From the NCBI RefSeq assembly GCF_027912455.1, contig NZ_CP115446.1, positions 2,875,501-2,939,500 of the forward strand: a stretch of 64,000 bases of DNA, read 5' to 3'. Origin of the DNA: Aurantiacibacter sp. MUD61 (GTDB lineage Bacteria > Pseudomonadota > Alphaproteobacteria > Sphingomonadales > Sphingomonadaceae). The position numbers and the translations under genes are program-made. A model generated the notes under the pieces. The model had not been told where the DNA came from. It saw nothing but the letters and a program-made list of their open reading frames with translations, and made no database searches. Positions 52,850 to 61,967 of the stretch are shown in pieces (the stretch's first letter is position 1; every line of letters begins with the position of its first letter).

Positions 52850-52987
52850 GGTGAGCGTAACCCCCACCCCTCGTTCAGCACCTTGGCAGCTTGGCCTGCT
52901 ATGAGTAGATGTTCGTTTCAATGGAAACCGGGCGAGTCCTTCGCCCGGCCCGCCACAACCAGAAGAAAGATGAGAGGCCGCCCGAAT

Positions 52988-55186
52988 ATGAAATCGCGCC
53001 TGTTAGCCACCACAATGATTATCGCCGCAACCACTGCGTGCGCCACCCCGCAGGAGACCGAAATGGCATCCTTGCCCGGAACCGCAACTGTCGATTACGA
53101 CCCCGAAATTCCTCAAGCGACCAGCATCTTTGCCGAGCTGTCTCCGCTTTACATGCACGCCCCGCAATTCGACCAGATCGAAGACAGCGAGTGGCAGGGC
53201 ATTATCGAAGAAGCGATCGCGATCCAGCTCGCCGAAGTGGAAGCCATCGCCAACAACCCGAACCCGCCGACGATGACAAACACCCTCGTCGCCATGGAGC
53301 GTTCGGGACAGGTCTTCTCGCGCAGCTATGGCGCGTTCAGCCAGATCGTTTCGGCGAACATCAACGACACGATAGCCGAAACCGATGCCGCCCTTGCCCC
53401 GCAGATCGCGGCGATGAGCGACAGCATCTACCTGAACCCCGAACTCTTCGACCGCGTCCGCACGATTTACGACAACCGCGCAGCGATGGCGATGACGCCC
53501 GAAGATGCGATGCTGCTGGAAGTCTATTACAACCGCTTCGTGCATGGCGGCGCGCTGCTGGGCGATGCCGAGCAGGCCGAACTGCGCACGATCAATGAGC
53601 GGCTTTCCTCGCTCTCGTCCGAGATTTCCCAGCTGATCACGCGCGGCCAGAACGATGCTGCCATCGTCGTGGAATCGCGTGAAGAGCTTGCCGGTCTTTC
53701 CGATGGCCAGATCGCCGCTGCCGCCGCGCTTGCTGCGGATCGCGGGCATGACGGGCATTATATGCTCACCGTCAGCAACACGACTGGCGTTCCGATCATC
53801 TCGCAGCTCGACAATCGCGATGTGCGTGAGCGCATCTATCGCGCCAGCGTCGATCGCAACCAGTCGGGCGAGAATTCGACCCTGCCGCTGATCCAGGAAG
53901 TGATCACCCTGCGCAATCGCCGCGCCCAGCTGTTCGGCGAGCCGACGCATGCCAATTGGCAGATGTACGATCGCATGGTGTCCGATCCGGCAACGGCCAT
54001 CGGTTTCATGACCGACATGGTCCCGGCCCTGCGCGCTACGCAGGAACGCGAGGCTGCCGTACTGCAGGATCGCATCGAACAGGACGGCCACGACTTTAAT
54101 CTCGCCCCGTGGGATTGGGAATATTACGCTGAGATCGTCCGCCAGGAACGCTACGCCCTCGATAATGAAGAGATCAAACAGTACTTCGTCGTCGACCGCG
54201 TGCTGGAAGATGGCATCTTCTACATGGCGGGCGAGCTTTACGGCCTGACCTTTGAAGAGCGTAACGACATCCCGACCTACCATCCGGATGTCAGCGTCTA
54301 CACCGTCTTCCACGATGGTGAGCCGATTGCGCTGTTCTATTTCGACCCGATGCAGCGTGACAGCAAGCGTGGCGGTGCGTGGATGAGCAATTTCGTGGAA
54401 CAGAGCCATCTGCTTGGCCTGCGCCCTGTCGTCACCAATACGCAGAATGTCGCGCCGCCCGCTCCGGGTGAACCGGCACTCGCCACGTGGGACGATGTGC
54501 AAACGATGTTCCACGAATTCGGCCATGCGCTGCACGGCATCTTTGCCGATCAGCAGTATCCCTCGCTTTCGGGCACGAACACGGCGCGCGACTGGGTGGA
54601 ATTCCCCAGCCAGTTCCATGAGAATTTCGCGGCCCTGCCCGAAGTCCTCCAGCGCTATGCACGCCATCACGAAACGGGCGAAGTCATTCCGATGGAACTG
54701 GTCGAAGCGATCAATCGCGCCGGCCGGTTCAACCAGGGCCACAGCTTTGGCGAGGTGATCGCCGCATCGCTGCTGGACATGGAATGGCACTCGATGGACC
54801 CGAACACCCGTGTCGACGATGTGATGGGCTTCGAAGCCGCCGCGCTTGAGCGGATCGGCCTGCGCAGCGACCTCGTGCCGCCGCGCTACAAGACGCCGTA
54901 CTACCGTCACATCTTCGAGCACGGCTATGATGCGGGCTATTACGCCTACACCTGGACGGAAATGCTGCATCACGATGCGTACAGCTATGTCGAGGCCAAT
55001 GGCGGCATGACCCGCGAAATGGGCGACCACATCGTGGACAGCTTCCTCGGCCAGGGCCACTCGAAGACTTACGAACAGATGTTCCGTGACTTCACTGGCC
55101 GCGACCCGCGCGTCGAGCCGCTGCTCGAAGCGCGTGGACTGATCCCGGGCGACACCGAGCCTGCCGGGGCCGAGGGCGTTCAGTAA
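52988..55186 (+). CDS. M3-family peptidyl-dipeptidase, lipoprotein form
   Basis: A 732-residue zinc metallopeptidase related to Dcp and oligopeptidase A. The zinc site is FHEFGHALHGIF with the first His near residue 509, and the third ligand is in the following helix (HENFAALPEVL). The N-terminus, MKSRLLATTMIIAATTAC, has a lipobox at Cys18, so it is membrane-anchored in the periplasm, unlike the cytosolic Dcp. It trims dipeptides from the C-termini of peptides. An in-frame ATG at 52970 would add six residues. Confidence 0.9.
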   Translation: MKSRLLATTMIIAATTACATPQETEMASLPGTATVDYDPEIPQATSIFAELSPLYMHAPQFDQIEDSEWQGIIEEAIAIQLAEVEAIANNPNPPTMTNTLVAMERSGQVFSRSYGAFSQIVSANINDTIAETDAALAPQIAAMSDSIYLNPELFDRVRTIYDNRAAMAMTPEDAMLLEVYYNRFVHGGALLGDAEQAELRTINERLSSLSSEISQLITRGQNDAAIVVESREELAGLSDGQIAAAAALAADRGHDGHYMLTVSNTTGVPIISQLDNRDVRERIYRASVDRNQSGENSTLPLIQEVITLRNRRAQLFGEPTHANWQMYDRMVSDPATAIGFMTDMVPALRATQEREAAVLQDRIEQDGHDFNLAPWDWEYYAEIVRQERYALDNEEIKQYFVVDRVLEDGIFYMAGELYGLTFEERNDIPTYHPDVSVYTVFHDGEPIALFYFDPMQRDSKRGGAWMSNFVEQSHLLGLRPVVTNTQNVAPPAPGEPALATWDDVQTMFHEFGHALHGIFADQQYPSLSGTNTARDWVEFPSQFHENFAALPEVLQRYARHHETGEVIPMELVEAINRAGRFNQGHSFGEVIAASLLDMEWHSMDPNTRVDDVMGFEAAALERIGLRSDLVPPRYKTPYYRHIFEHGYDAGYYAYTWTEMLHHDAYSYVEANGGMTREMGDHIVDSFLGQGHSKTYEQMFRDFTGRDPRVEPLLEARGLIPGDTEPAGAEGVQ

Positions 55187-55210
55187 GTTTCTTAAGACGC
55201 ACAAGAAGAA

Positions 55211-55240
55211 GGGCCGTCGGAGCGATCCGGCGGCCCTTTC
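55211..55240. terminator. Bidirectional terminator between the M3 peptidase and btu operons
   Basis: GGGCCGTCGG and CCGGCGGCCC form a 10-bp stem with one wobble pair, with T-runs on both strands (TTTCTT on plus, TTCTTCTT on minus). It can end both the M3 peptidase gene and the convergent btu operon. Confidence 0.85.
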
Positions 55241-55251
55241 TTCGTCCGGAA

Positions 55252-55545
55252 CTACAGCTTCCCGCGCAGCCGCAGGGACGTGCGATTGAGCTCGGTAAGG
55301 TCCTCATCACCCGCGAGTGCTCGTTCGCCCAATGCGATTGCCTGTTCGAGCAGCTTTCGATCGGCATTGCGATAGGCGGGTGCTGCGATCACTTCACGCC
55401 ATGGCTGGCCGCAGGCGTTATCGAGCAGGATGCGCTGGAAGCAATGGTCGAAGCGAACGGGCCAGTCCTTCTCCGGCGCGGCGGCGGGCATTTGCTCGCG
55501 CGTCAGGGCAAACCAGCGCTGTTCCAGAGGCTCATGATCGCTCAC
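55252..55545 (-). CDS. Small conserved protein, last gene of the btu operon
   Basis: A 97-residue soluble protein starting at a GTG that overlaps the stop of the ABC ATPase gene, so it is translationally coupled. Notable residues are RWFALTREQMP, WPVRFDHCFQRILLDNACGQPWREVI, APAYRN and a final LRLRGKL. I do not recognise a family. The position suggests a role in cobalamin or iron-complex uptake or use, but the coupling is the only evidence. Confidence 0.65.
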   Translation of the reverse strand: MSDHEPLEQRWFALTREQMPAAAPEKDWPVRFDHCFQRILLDNACGQPWREVIAAPAYRNADRKLLEQAIALGERALAGDEDLTELNRTSLRLRGKL

Positions 55546-56285
55546 CCGTGAACGACGATTGCCTTTTCGCCCGGTTCCCCGATCCAGCGGCTTTGCACAC
55601 CCCAAACGCGGTCGACGACATCCGAGGCGAGCGCAATTTCAGGCCTGTCATCCGCTACGCATCGGCCCTCGCTCAATACCAGCACCCGGTCCGCATGGTT
55701 TATCGCGAGCGACAGATCGTGCAGCACCAGAACGACGCCGCAGCCCGCATCGGCTTCGTCGCGCAGCACCTTCAGCATGGTGTGCTGGTGGGCGATATCC
55801 AGCGCGGCGAGCGGTTCATCGGCGAGGATCCATTGCGGGGTCCCGGCGAGCACGCGAGCGAGCAAGGCGCGGGCTTTCTCTCCGCCCGACAGTGTCGAGA
55901 CGGGGCGATCCGCGAAGGCGTCGAGATCGCAGACACCCATCGCCTGACGGATCTCCGCATCGCCTGCATCGCCGTGCGGCAGGCGGCCCAGCGCGATAAG
56001 GTTGGCGACGGACACATCCCACGCCACCTGCGCCAATTGCGGCAGATAGCCGATATTGCGCGCGCGGGTGAGCGGATGCATCGCTGCGATGTCGCGTTCG
56101 CTCAGCTTCACTGATCCAGATGACGCCTCGACCAAATTCGCCATCGCCGACAGCAACGTGGATTTGCCCGCGCCATTGGGACCGCAAATCGCGGTGATAT
56201 CGCCTGGCATCAGAGCGCAACTGATATCGTCGAGCACGCGCTTGTTGCCGCGCTCAACGGATAGGTTTTCGCAGGCGAGCATCAT
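55542..56285 (-). CDS. btuD: Cobalamin ABC transporter ATP-binding protein
   Basis: A 247-residue ABC ATPase. Walker A is CGPNGAGKST near residue 34, the signature is LSGGEKARALLARVLAG and Walker B is WILADEPLAALD. It is of the FecE/BtuD class. The start MMLACENLSVERG overlaps the permease stop. With BtuC it energises vitamin B12 import across the inner membrane. Assignment to cobalamin rests on the upstream riboswitch and BtuB/BtuF neighbours. Confidence 0.88.
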   Translation of the reverse strand: MMLACENLSVERGNKRVLDDISCALMPGDITAICGPNGAGKSTLLSAMANLVEASSGSVKLSERDIAAMHPLTRARNIGYLPQLAQVAWDVSVANLIALGRLPHGDAGDAEIRQAMGVCDLDAFADRPVSTLSGGEKARALLARVLAGTPQWILADEPLAALDIAHQHTMLKVLRDEADAGCGVVLVLHDLSLAINHADRVLVLSEGRCVADDRPEIALASDVVDRVWGVQSRWIGEPGEKAIVVHG

Positions 56286-57247
56286 GCCAGTCCTCTGCGC
56301 ATTCGTAGCAACAGATAGAGGAAGAACGGCGCGCCGATCAGGCTTAGCGCTATACCGAGCCGCAGTTCTGTCACCAGCGGCAATATGCGGCACACGACAT
56401 CCGCCACCAGCACCAGCAGGGCGCCTGCGAGTGCGCTCGGCACGATCAGGCTGGACGGGCGCTTGTCGGTCAGCGGGCGCACGAGGTGCGGCACGATCAG
56501 GCCGACAAAGCCGATGATCCCGGCCACGGCCACGCCGCTGCCCACGGTGAGGCCGGTGCCGAGCACCATCGCCCACATCAGCCTGCGCGGATTGACGCCG
56601 AGCGAGCGCGCGGCCTCTTCTCCCAGTGTCAGGGCATCGAGAGATTTACCGGCGCGCCACAGTACGAGAACTCCAGCGAGGATCAGCGGTGCGGCGAGTG
56701 TCACATCATCCCAGCTGCGGTCGGTGAGCGCCCCCATCAGCCAGGTGACGATGCTGCTCATGGCAAAGGCATTGGGCGCAAGGCTGATCGCAAGGCTTGT
56801 CAGCGCGCCTGCAAGGCTGGCGATCATCATCCCGGCGAGCGTGAAAAGCGCAATACCATGGGCCGGATTGGCGGTGCGCCCGGCTATCAGTGCGAGCAGC
56901 GCCATCGCTCCGCAAGCCCCGGCAAGCGCGGAGCCGGTGAGGATGACGGTCGATGCCGTGCCCAGCCAGATTGCCATCACCGCACCGAAGGCCGCGCCCG
57001 GAGCAATCCCGAACAGGCCCGGATCGGCGAGCGGATTGCGCAGATAGCCCTGCATCGCCGCGCCCGCCGCGCCCAGTCCTCCGCCAATCACCACCGCCAA
57101 TACCGCGCGCGGCAACCGCAGCTCGGCGAGGATCAGTGCCGCATTGCCAGTGCCGCCCGCCGGATCGATCCACACCCGCCCTGCGAGAAGGGAAAGCGGT
57201 ATGGCGATGAGCAACAGCACGCCAAAGGTGAGCGATGCGCGGGTCAT
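56282..57247 (-). CDS. btuC: Cobalamin ABC transporter permease (FecCD family)
   Basis: A 321-residue permease with about nine to ten membrane helices. The conserved start region (LRLPRAVLAVVIGGGLGAAGAAMQGYLRNPLADPGLFGI) and the C-terminal GFVGLIVPHLVRPLTD, which contacts the ATPase, are classic BtuC/FecCD motifs. The start overlaps the btuF stop by four bases. It forms the channel for B12 import. Confidence 0.9.
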   Translation of the reverse strand: MTRASLTFGVLLLIAIPLSLLAGRVWIDPAGGTGNAALILAELRLPRAVLAVVIGGGLGAAGAAMQGYLRNPLADPGLFGIAPGAAFGAVMAIWLGTASTVILTGSALAGACGAMALLALIAGRTANPAHGIALFTLAGMMIASLAGALTSLAISLAPNAFAMSSIVTWLMGALTDRSWDDVTLAAPLILAGVLVLWRAGKSLDALTLGEEAARSLGVNPRRLMWAMVLGTGLTVGSGVAVAGIIGFVGLIVPHLVRPLTDKRPSSLIVPSALAGALLVLVADVVCRILPLVTELRLGIALSLIGAPFFLYLLLRMRRGLA

Positions 57248-58050
57248 CCCACTTGTCGCCTGATTTCGAGCAGGCGCTGCAGCGCGCGGGGAATTGTCGG
57301 GCCACCGCAATAGAGGAGCGAGGAATCCAGGCTGTGCCGCTCCACTCCGCCAACCTCACTCAGCACCGGGTGCTCCAGCATCCGAGTATCGCCCGCTGCA
57401 ATCACCACCTGCGGCGGATCGGCAAGCACTTGCTCCAGCGGCAGATAGGCCCCCTGCCCTAGACCGCGCGCGGCGGAGAGACTGGAAAAACCTGCGTTCT
57501 CAAGCATCGCATGGGCAAGCGATTGCTCACCGGGCACAATATCGCCCTGCTGTATCAGCAGCGCCCGAATGCGCTCTCCCTGCCAGCCGAGGCCTTCCCA
57601 TTGGTCTTGCAATCGCACAGACATGATCGCAGCGGAGTGATCATTCCCTGTGGCCGCACCCAGCGCCTCTATCTGCGCGGCGCTTTCTTCGACGCTTGAA
57701 ACAATGCCGATCGTCTCCACGCGAATGCCCGCCTGCTCGAAAGCGCGGCGCGTGGCAGGGGCCATGAAGATATCGCCCACCACCATGTCGGGCGAGAGAG
57801 CGATCACTTCCTCTGCCGTTCCGCCGGTGCTGGCATAGCGCGCCGCGTCCTCTGCCAGCATGGAGCTGGCGGAGGGATCGTGGCTGTAATGCGATATCGC
57901 CAGAAGCTGCCCCGGCGCGGTGATCTCGGCAAGGATCGCATCCGCGCAGGGATTTAGGCTGACAATGGTGGGATGTTCGGCACTCGCCCGCTCAGTCCCG
58001 AGCTGGGAACACCCCGCCAGCGTCAGCAGCAAGGCGACGGCCAGTCTCAC
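57244..58050 (-). CDS. btuF: Cobalamin-binding lipoprotein BtuF-like
   Basis: A 268-residue substrate-binding protein with a lipobox (MRLAVALLLTLAGC, Cys14), so it is anchored in the periplasm. The fold is type III binding protein: HPTIVSLNPCADAILAEI at the start, LSPDMVVGDIF, and a late LAHAMLENAGFSSL. It hands B12 to BtuCD. The stop of btuB overlaps its start, and its own stop overlaps btuC, so the whole set is tightly coupled. Confidence 0.85.
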   Translation of the reverse strand: MRLAVALLLTLAGCSQLGTERASAEHPTIVSLNPCADAILAEITAPGQLLAISHYSHDPSASSMLAEDAARYASTGGTAEEVIALSPDMVVGDIFMAPATRRAFEQAGIRVETIGIVSSVEESAAQIEALGAATGNDHSAAIMSVRLQDQWEGLGWQGERIRALLIQQGDIVPGEQSLAHAMLENAGFSSLSAARGLGQGAYLPLEQVLADPPQVVIAAGDTRMLEHPVLSEVGGVERHSLDSSLLYCGGPTIPRALQRLLEIRRQVG

Positions 58051-59942
58051 AGCGCCAGCCGCGCCCCGATGAAGACGGCCCGACCGCGCGTGCCATATCC
58101 GGCGACGGTCTGGTAATCCTCATCCCAGACATTCTCGATCCGGCCGTAAAGCTGGACCTGCTCGGTCACATCATAGGCAGCGCGCAGCGTGAGCACTTCA
58201 TACGGATCGAGGCGCGTGAAATTACCTGCATCATCGAAACTCGCGCCGACAATCCGGAGGTCCGCACCGAGCGAGAACGCTTCAAGCGGAGCCCACTCGG
58301 CAGTGAAGGTCGCAGCATGGCGCGGGCGGCGGGCGAGGCGATTGCCGGTGTCGCGGTTCTCGGTATCGGTGAATGCGTAGGCTGCAGCCAGCTGCAGGGA
58401 TTCTCCGATTTGGCCACGCAGTTCGGCCTCGACACCCTCGGCGCGCGTGCGGGCGATGTTGTCGTAAGTGCCGAAAGGCCGATTGTCGCAGATCGGGTCG
58501 GTGTTGCCGAAGCAGCCGATAAAGCCGATCTGGTCCTGCGTATCGCGGCGGAACAAGGTGACCGCAGCGTAGAACGGCGTATCGTCCAGCGCGCGACCGC
58601 CATAGGCGAGGCCGAGGTCGAAAGTCGTCGATTGCTCGGGCGTCAGCAGTTGGTTGCCGAAATCGGAATATAGCTGGAACAGGCTCGGCGCCTTGAATCC
58701 TTCCCCCACGCTGGCGCGCAGGCGCACATTATCAGCCACCGCATAGCTCGCATCCGCACCGAAGCTCACTTCGCTGCCGAATTCGCTGTGATCATCCACC
58801 CGCGCGCCGATGTGGCCGGAGATACCGCGCCATTCGATCCCGGCCTGTGTGTAGGCACCGAAGAGCCGCGCCGAATTGCCGTCATCGAACAGCGTTTCGT
58901 AGCGCGTCCACTCGTTCTCCGCTCCGAAATTGACGATGATCGGGCCGATGGGCCGCCACTCACCGCGCAGGGACAGGCGATCGGACTGGCCTTCGCTGGT
59001 GAAGGTCTCCACGCCGCTGCCATCCAGATTGTCGCGCGCGGTGTCGGCAAAGCTGTAGGCGGCCTGCACATAGAGCGGGCCGTTATCGAGGATCAGACCA
59101 GCCGAACCGAAGGTCTGCCGCGTGTCCTGCACATCGTCCGTATCGGCGAGAGTGAAATTCGGCGCGGGGAAGCCGTCGATCTCCAGCTCGCCCTCGGCAT
59201 GGCGGATGCGGGCGAACGCTTCGACTGCCCACGAAATATAATAGCGGCCATAGCCTTCCACCGCCCACTGCTCGAAACCGTCCGCCTCGGTCCCATTGGC
59301 CGCGGCGGAGAAACCATCGGTGCGTGCATAGCTGGCGGATGCGCCGAGATAGCCGGTCTCGGCGTCGGCAATGCCTCCTGCCGCCGACGCTGTCAGGCTG
59401 TCATTCGCGCCATATTCCAAGGCTCCATCGAGGCCGGTCTCGGCGCAGGTCGAAGCGACGATCACCCCGCCCAGCGCGTCCGATCCCCAGATTGTGGAGT
59501 TGGAGCCGCGCAGCACTTCCACCTTGGCGAGGTTGCTGCTGAGCAGATTGCCGAAATCGAAACCGCCCGCAGGCGATGCCGGATCGGCGACGCGCACTCC
59601 GTCAAGCACGACAAGCACCTGTTCGGCCTCGGCACCGCGCAAGCGAACGCTTGTCTGGCTGCCAAGGCTGCCGCTGCGGCTGTAAGTGAGGCCCGGGACG
59701 CGTTCGAGGACGCGGGTGAGGTCCGGTCCCTGAAGCGACGCGATCTCATCCGCACCGAGCACGGTGATCGCCTGGCCGGACGCCTCTACCGGGCTGCGCG
59801 TGCCGGTGGCGGTAACAGTGATGGTGTCTTCATTGTCGCGCTCCACCTCGCTGGCGAGCACAATCTCATCATCGGCATCCTGCGCCATGGTGGGCGCCGC
59901 CAGAGCTGAAAGAGAAACACCAACAAACAGTAATTTACGCAC
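58047..59942 (-). CDS. btuB: TonB-dependent vitamin B12 receptor BtuB
   Basis: A 631-residue outer-membrane receptor. After a signal peptide (KLLFVGVSLSALAAPTMAQ), the TonB box and plug begin at DTITVTATGTRSPVEASGQA. The plug has VLERVPGLTYSRSGS and LRGAEAEQVLVVLDGVRV, and the 22-stranded barrel ends in RAVFIGARLAL. The GTG at 59942 is the start: a TAGGAGGT ribosome-binding site lies just before it. The cobalamin riboswitch upstream identifies the ligand as B12. Confidence 0.93.
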   Translation of the reverse strand: MRKLLFVGVSLSALAAPTMAQDADDEIVLASEVERDNEDTITVTATGTRSPVEASGQAITVLGADEIASLQGPDLTRVLERVPGLTYSRSGSLGSQTSVRLRGAEAEQVLVVLDGVRVADPASPAGGFDFGNLLSSNLAKVEVLRGSNSTIWGSDALGGVIVASTCAETGLDGALEYGANDSLTASAAGGIADAETGYLGASASYARTDGFSAAANGTEADGFEQWAVEGYGRYYISWAVEAFARIRHAEGELEIDGFPAPNFTLADTDDVQDTRQTFGSAGLILDNGPLYVQAAYSFADTARDNLDGSGVETFTSEGQSDRLSLRGEWRPIGPIIVNFGAENEWTRYETLFDDGNSARLFGAYTQAGIEWRGISGHIGARVDDHSEFGSEVSFGADASYAVADNVRLRASVGEGFKAPSLFQLYSDFGNQLLTPEQSTTFDLGLAYGGRALDDTPFYAAVTLFRRDTQDQIGFIGCFGNTDPICDNRPFGTYDNIARTRAEGVEAELRGQIGESLQLAAAYAFTDTENRDTGNRLARRPRHAATFTAEWAPLEAFSLGADLRIVGASFDDAGNFTRLDPYEVLTLRAAYDVTEQVQLYGRIENVWDEDYQTVAGYGTRGRAVFIGARLAL

Positions 59943-60047
59943 AATACCTCCTATCAAAAGCGAACTTGCCGCTTGTGACGGAGGGAGCGCAGAACACGCT
60001 CTCCCGTTTGCTTTCGGTACACCCCGCCCGACCGCAAAAGCGACCAT

Positions 60048-60225
60048 CGCAGGCAGGTCTCCTGGCTCCCGGATCAGCGGTCCATCTTCGCCTTCCCACG
60101 CCCGGCAAGCCCGCGCGCAGTGGCATACAGAAGATGTCCCTCCCCGGTCACAGTTGCGGGGGCAGCGCGGGATCCTCACCCGCTTCCCTCTTAGGCCAGC
60201 CTTCGCTGGCAACCCGTGACGTCGA
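60048..60225 (-). promoter_or_regulatory. Cobalamin riboswitch
   Basis: Read on the minus strand the leader has the conserved adenosylcobalamin parts in order: GAGGGAAGCGGGTGAGGATC, CCCCGCAACTGTGACCGGGG, TGCCACTG, GGGAAGGC, and the B12 box AGCCAGGAGACCTGCC at 60052-60067. It lies about 105 bp upstream of the btuB start. It should shut off the btu operon when adenosylcobalamin is plentiful. Confidence 0.95.
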
Positions 60226-60348
60226 ATGCCCCTTTAAACGCCGCAATTTCGGTCCGCAAGGCCAAGCTTTGCGCGGCCCGTCGTCCCGCGCTGGAACGCG
60301 GGGGAAATCGCAAGTGTTTGGCAAGGCTTTTGCGCCTATGGGATAATC

Positions 60349-61407
60349 GTGGACATGTCCCCCGCCTTCCCTGCCCAGCCGCGGCGCGATTTCCGCACCA
60401 AGCGTGTGCCGGCAAAAGTGCGTGCGCAGAGCTTTGCCAAGAAGCTCGGCGTGCTGGCATTTGCCGTGGCCATTCCTACGCTTGCCGCGCCTGCCACACT
60501 GGAAGCATTGCAGAGCGAGCCGGAGCAGCCGCAAGTGGACCTGATGCCGTTCGAAACACCGGGGCAGAGCTTTCCGGGGTCGGCATTTTATTATCTCGAA
60601 CAATCGCCAGAGCTTGTCGAAATGGCGGGTTTTGCAGGTCCGGTCGAAGTCATCGGTGACCCGGCCTTCGTCCGCGCGGACGATGGCGATACCATGCCGC
60701 TCGCCGCGCCAGTGCTACGGATCACCGGCAGCGACCGTGACCATGTTCGCGCGCAACAATGCATGACGCAGGCGATCTATTACGAGGCGGCGAGCGAAAG
60801 CGAATCCGGCCAGCGTGCTGTGGCGCAGGTGGTGCTCAACCGTGTGGCGCACCCCGCCTATCCGCGCAGCGTGTGCGGCGTTGTCTATCAGGGCAGCGAG
60901 CGGCGGACGGGTTGCCAGTTCACCTTTACCTGCGACGGATCGCTCGCGCGCCAGCCATCGCAAAGCGGTTGGAACCGCGCCAGCCGCATTGCAAGGGAAG
61001 CGCTTTCGGGCGTGGTATATGCCCGCGTCGGCACGGCCACACACTACCACACACTCGCGGTCAGCCCCTATTGGGCCCCGAGCCTTGAAACCGTCGGCAT
61101 TATCGGCGCGCATATCTTCTATCGCTGGCCCGGGCGCGCGGGCCAGCCCGATGCTTTCTCCGCCCGCTATGCAGGGGCAGAACCTGCACCCGGCCGCGCG
61201 AGAGCAGTAACGCAGGATGCCCCCGACCCGGTCAATCCCGGCAGCATCGAACAGTTTGCAGCCACGCCCGCGCCCAACACAACTCCCGCAGCACCGACCG
61301 AGGCCCCGCAGCCCGCGGCAAGCGCTCCGGCAGGAGAAGCCCAGGAAGGCAGCGGCAGCGTGCGGCCCGAATTCCGCAACAGTGGACGATGGATTGAACG
61401 GTCCTGA
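60349..61407 (+). CDS. SleB-like cell wall hydrolase
   Basis: A 352-residue protein with a basic N-terminus and a hydrophobic signal-anchor (KLGVLAFAVAIPTLAAPATL). The Hydrolase_2 (SleB) domain lies near 138-250: QQCMTQAIYYEAASESESGQRAVAQVVLNRVAHPAYP, CQFTFTCDG and ATHYHTLAVSPYWAPSL. The Glu in YYEAASE is the likely catalytic residue. It cuts peptidoglycan glycan strands. The C-terminal 80 residues are Pro- and Ala-rich and probably disordered. Divergent from the B12 riboswitch leader. Confidence 0.85.
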   Translation: MDMSPAFPAQPRRDFRTKRVPAKVRAQSFAKKLGVLAFAVAIPTLAAPATLEALQSEPEQPQVDLMPFETPGQSFPGSAFYYLEQSPELVEMAGFAGPVEVIGDPAFVRADDGDTMPLAAPVLRITGSDRDHVRAQQCMTQAIYYEAASESESGQRAVAQVVLNRVAHPAYPRSVCGVVYQGSERRTGCQFTFTCDGSLARQPSQSGWNRASRIAREALSGVVYARVGTATHYHTLAVSPYWAPSLETVGIIGAHIFYRWPGRAGQPDAFSARYAGAEPAPGRARAVTQDAPDPVNPGSIEQFAATPAPNTTPAAPTEAPQPAASAPAGEAQEGSGSVRPEFRNSGRWIERS

Positions 61408-61537
61408 GGATAGCTCCCTGAATTACCGCTAAGATTCCGGAAACCATCCTGCCACACCCTTGATTAGACAGTCCGTTTTACAAAGCTGACACGCGCCGCG
61501 CCGCGCCTGTTATGAACTGAACGGATTGACTCCACCC

Positions 61538-61855
61538 ATGCCCATTCGATTTGCCGCCCCTGCCACGTCCATGCCTGCCCGCATGACGCGAGACCGGGTG
61601 CGCGCTGCACATCGCATGCCTGCCAATGACAATGGCGATATGGTCGATCCGGCGCATATGCATGCAGCGCTGCGCCACTTTGCCAAGCATGGGCTGGCCG
61701 CAGCCCAGCACGCTCGCGAGCAAGCGATAATTGCGGCGCGCGCAGGCGACCGGCCAACATTCGAATGGTGGCTCGAGATCTGCCGCGCGCTCGATCGGCG
61801 GATGGCGCGCAAGCTCGATCGCAGCCACGCCTGTGCCGGCGAGACCGCCATCTAA
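61538..61855 (+). CDS. Small conserved protein of unknown function
   Basis: A 105-residue soluble protein beginning MPIRFAAPATSMPARM. A central MHAALRHFAKHGLAAAQHAREQAIIAARAGDRPTFEWWLEICRALDRRMA segment is strongly helical and looks conserved. No domain is recognised. It stands alone upstream of the EAL-domain gene with gaps of 110-130 bp each side. Confidence 0.6.
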   Translation: MPIRFAAPATSMPARMTRDRVRAAHRMPANDNGDMVDPAHMHAALRHFAKHGLAAAQHAREQAIIAARAGDRPTFEWWLEICRALDRRMARKLDRSHACAGETAI

Positions 61856-61926
61856 TCTCTTTGCGAGAAATCAAATTCTTACCGAAATCTGACACGCGAC
61901 TACGCATCCATAGCGTAAGGCGCTGC

Positions 61927-61934
61927 TTAACCAT
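61927..61934 (+). promoter_or_regulatory. Possible CtrA half-site upstream of the EAL gene
   Basis: TTAACCAT matches one half of the CtrA consensus (TTAA-N7-TTAA). The second half is not evident, so this is weak. It is of interest because CckA, the kinase that controls CtrA, is encoded in the same window. Confidence 0.25.
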
Positions 61935-61967
61935 TGAGTGACCCGAGCGACATAAAGTGCTTTCTCA

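Noticed and set aside
53003-55204. A 733-codon minus-strand frame opposite the M3 peptidase
   Set aside because: It mirrors the codon structure of the peptidase gene and shows no protein motifs.
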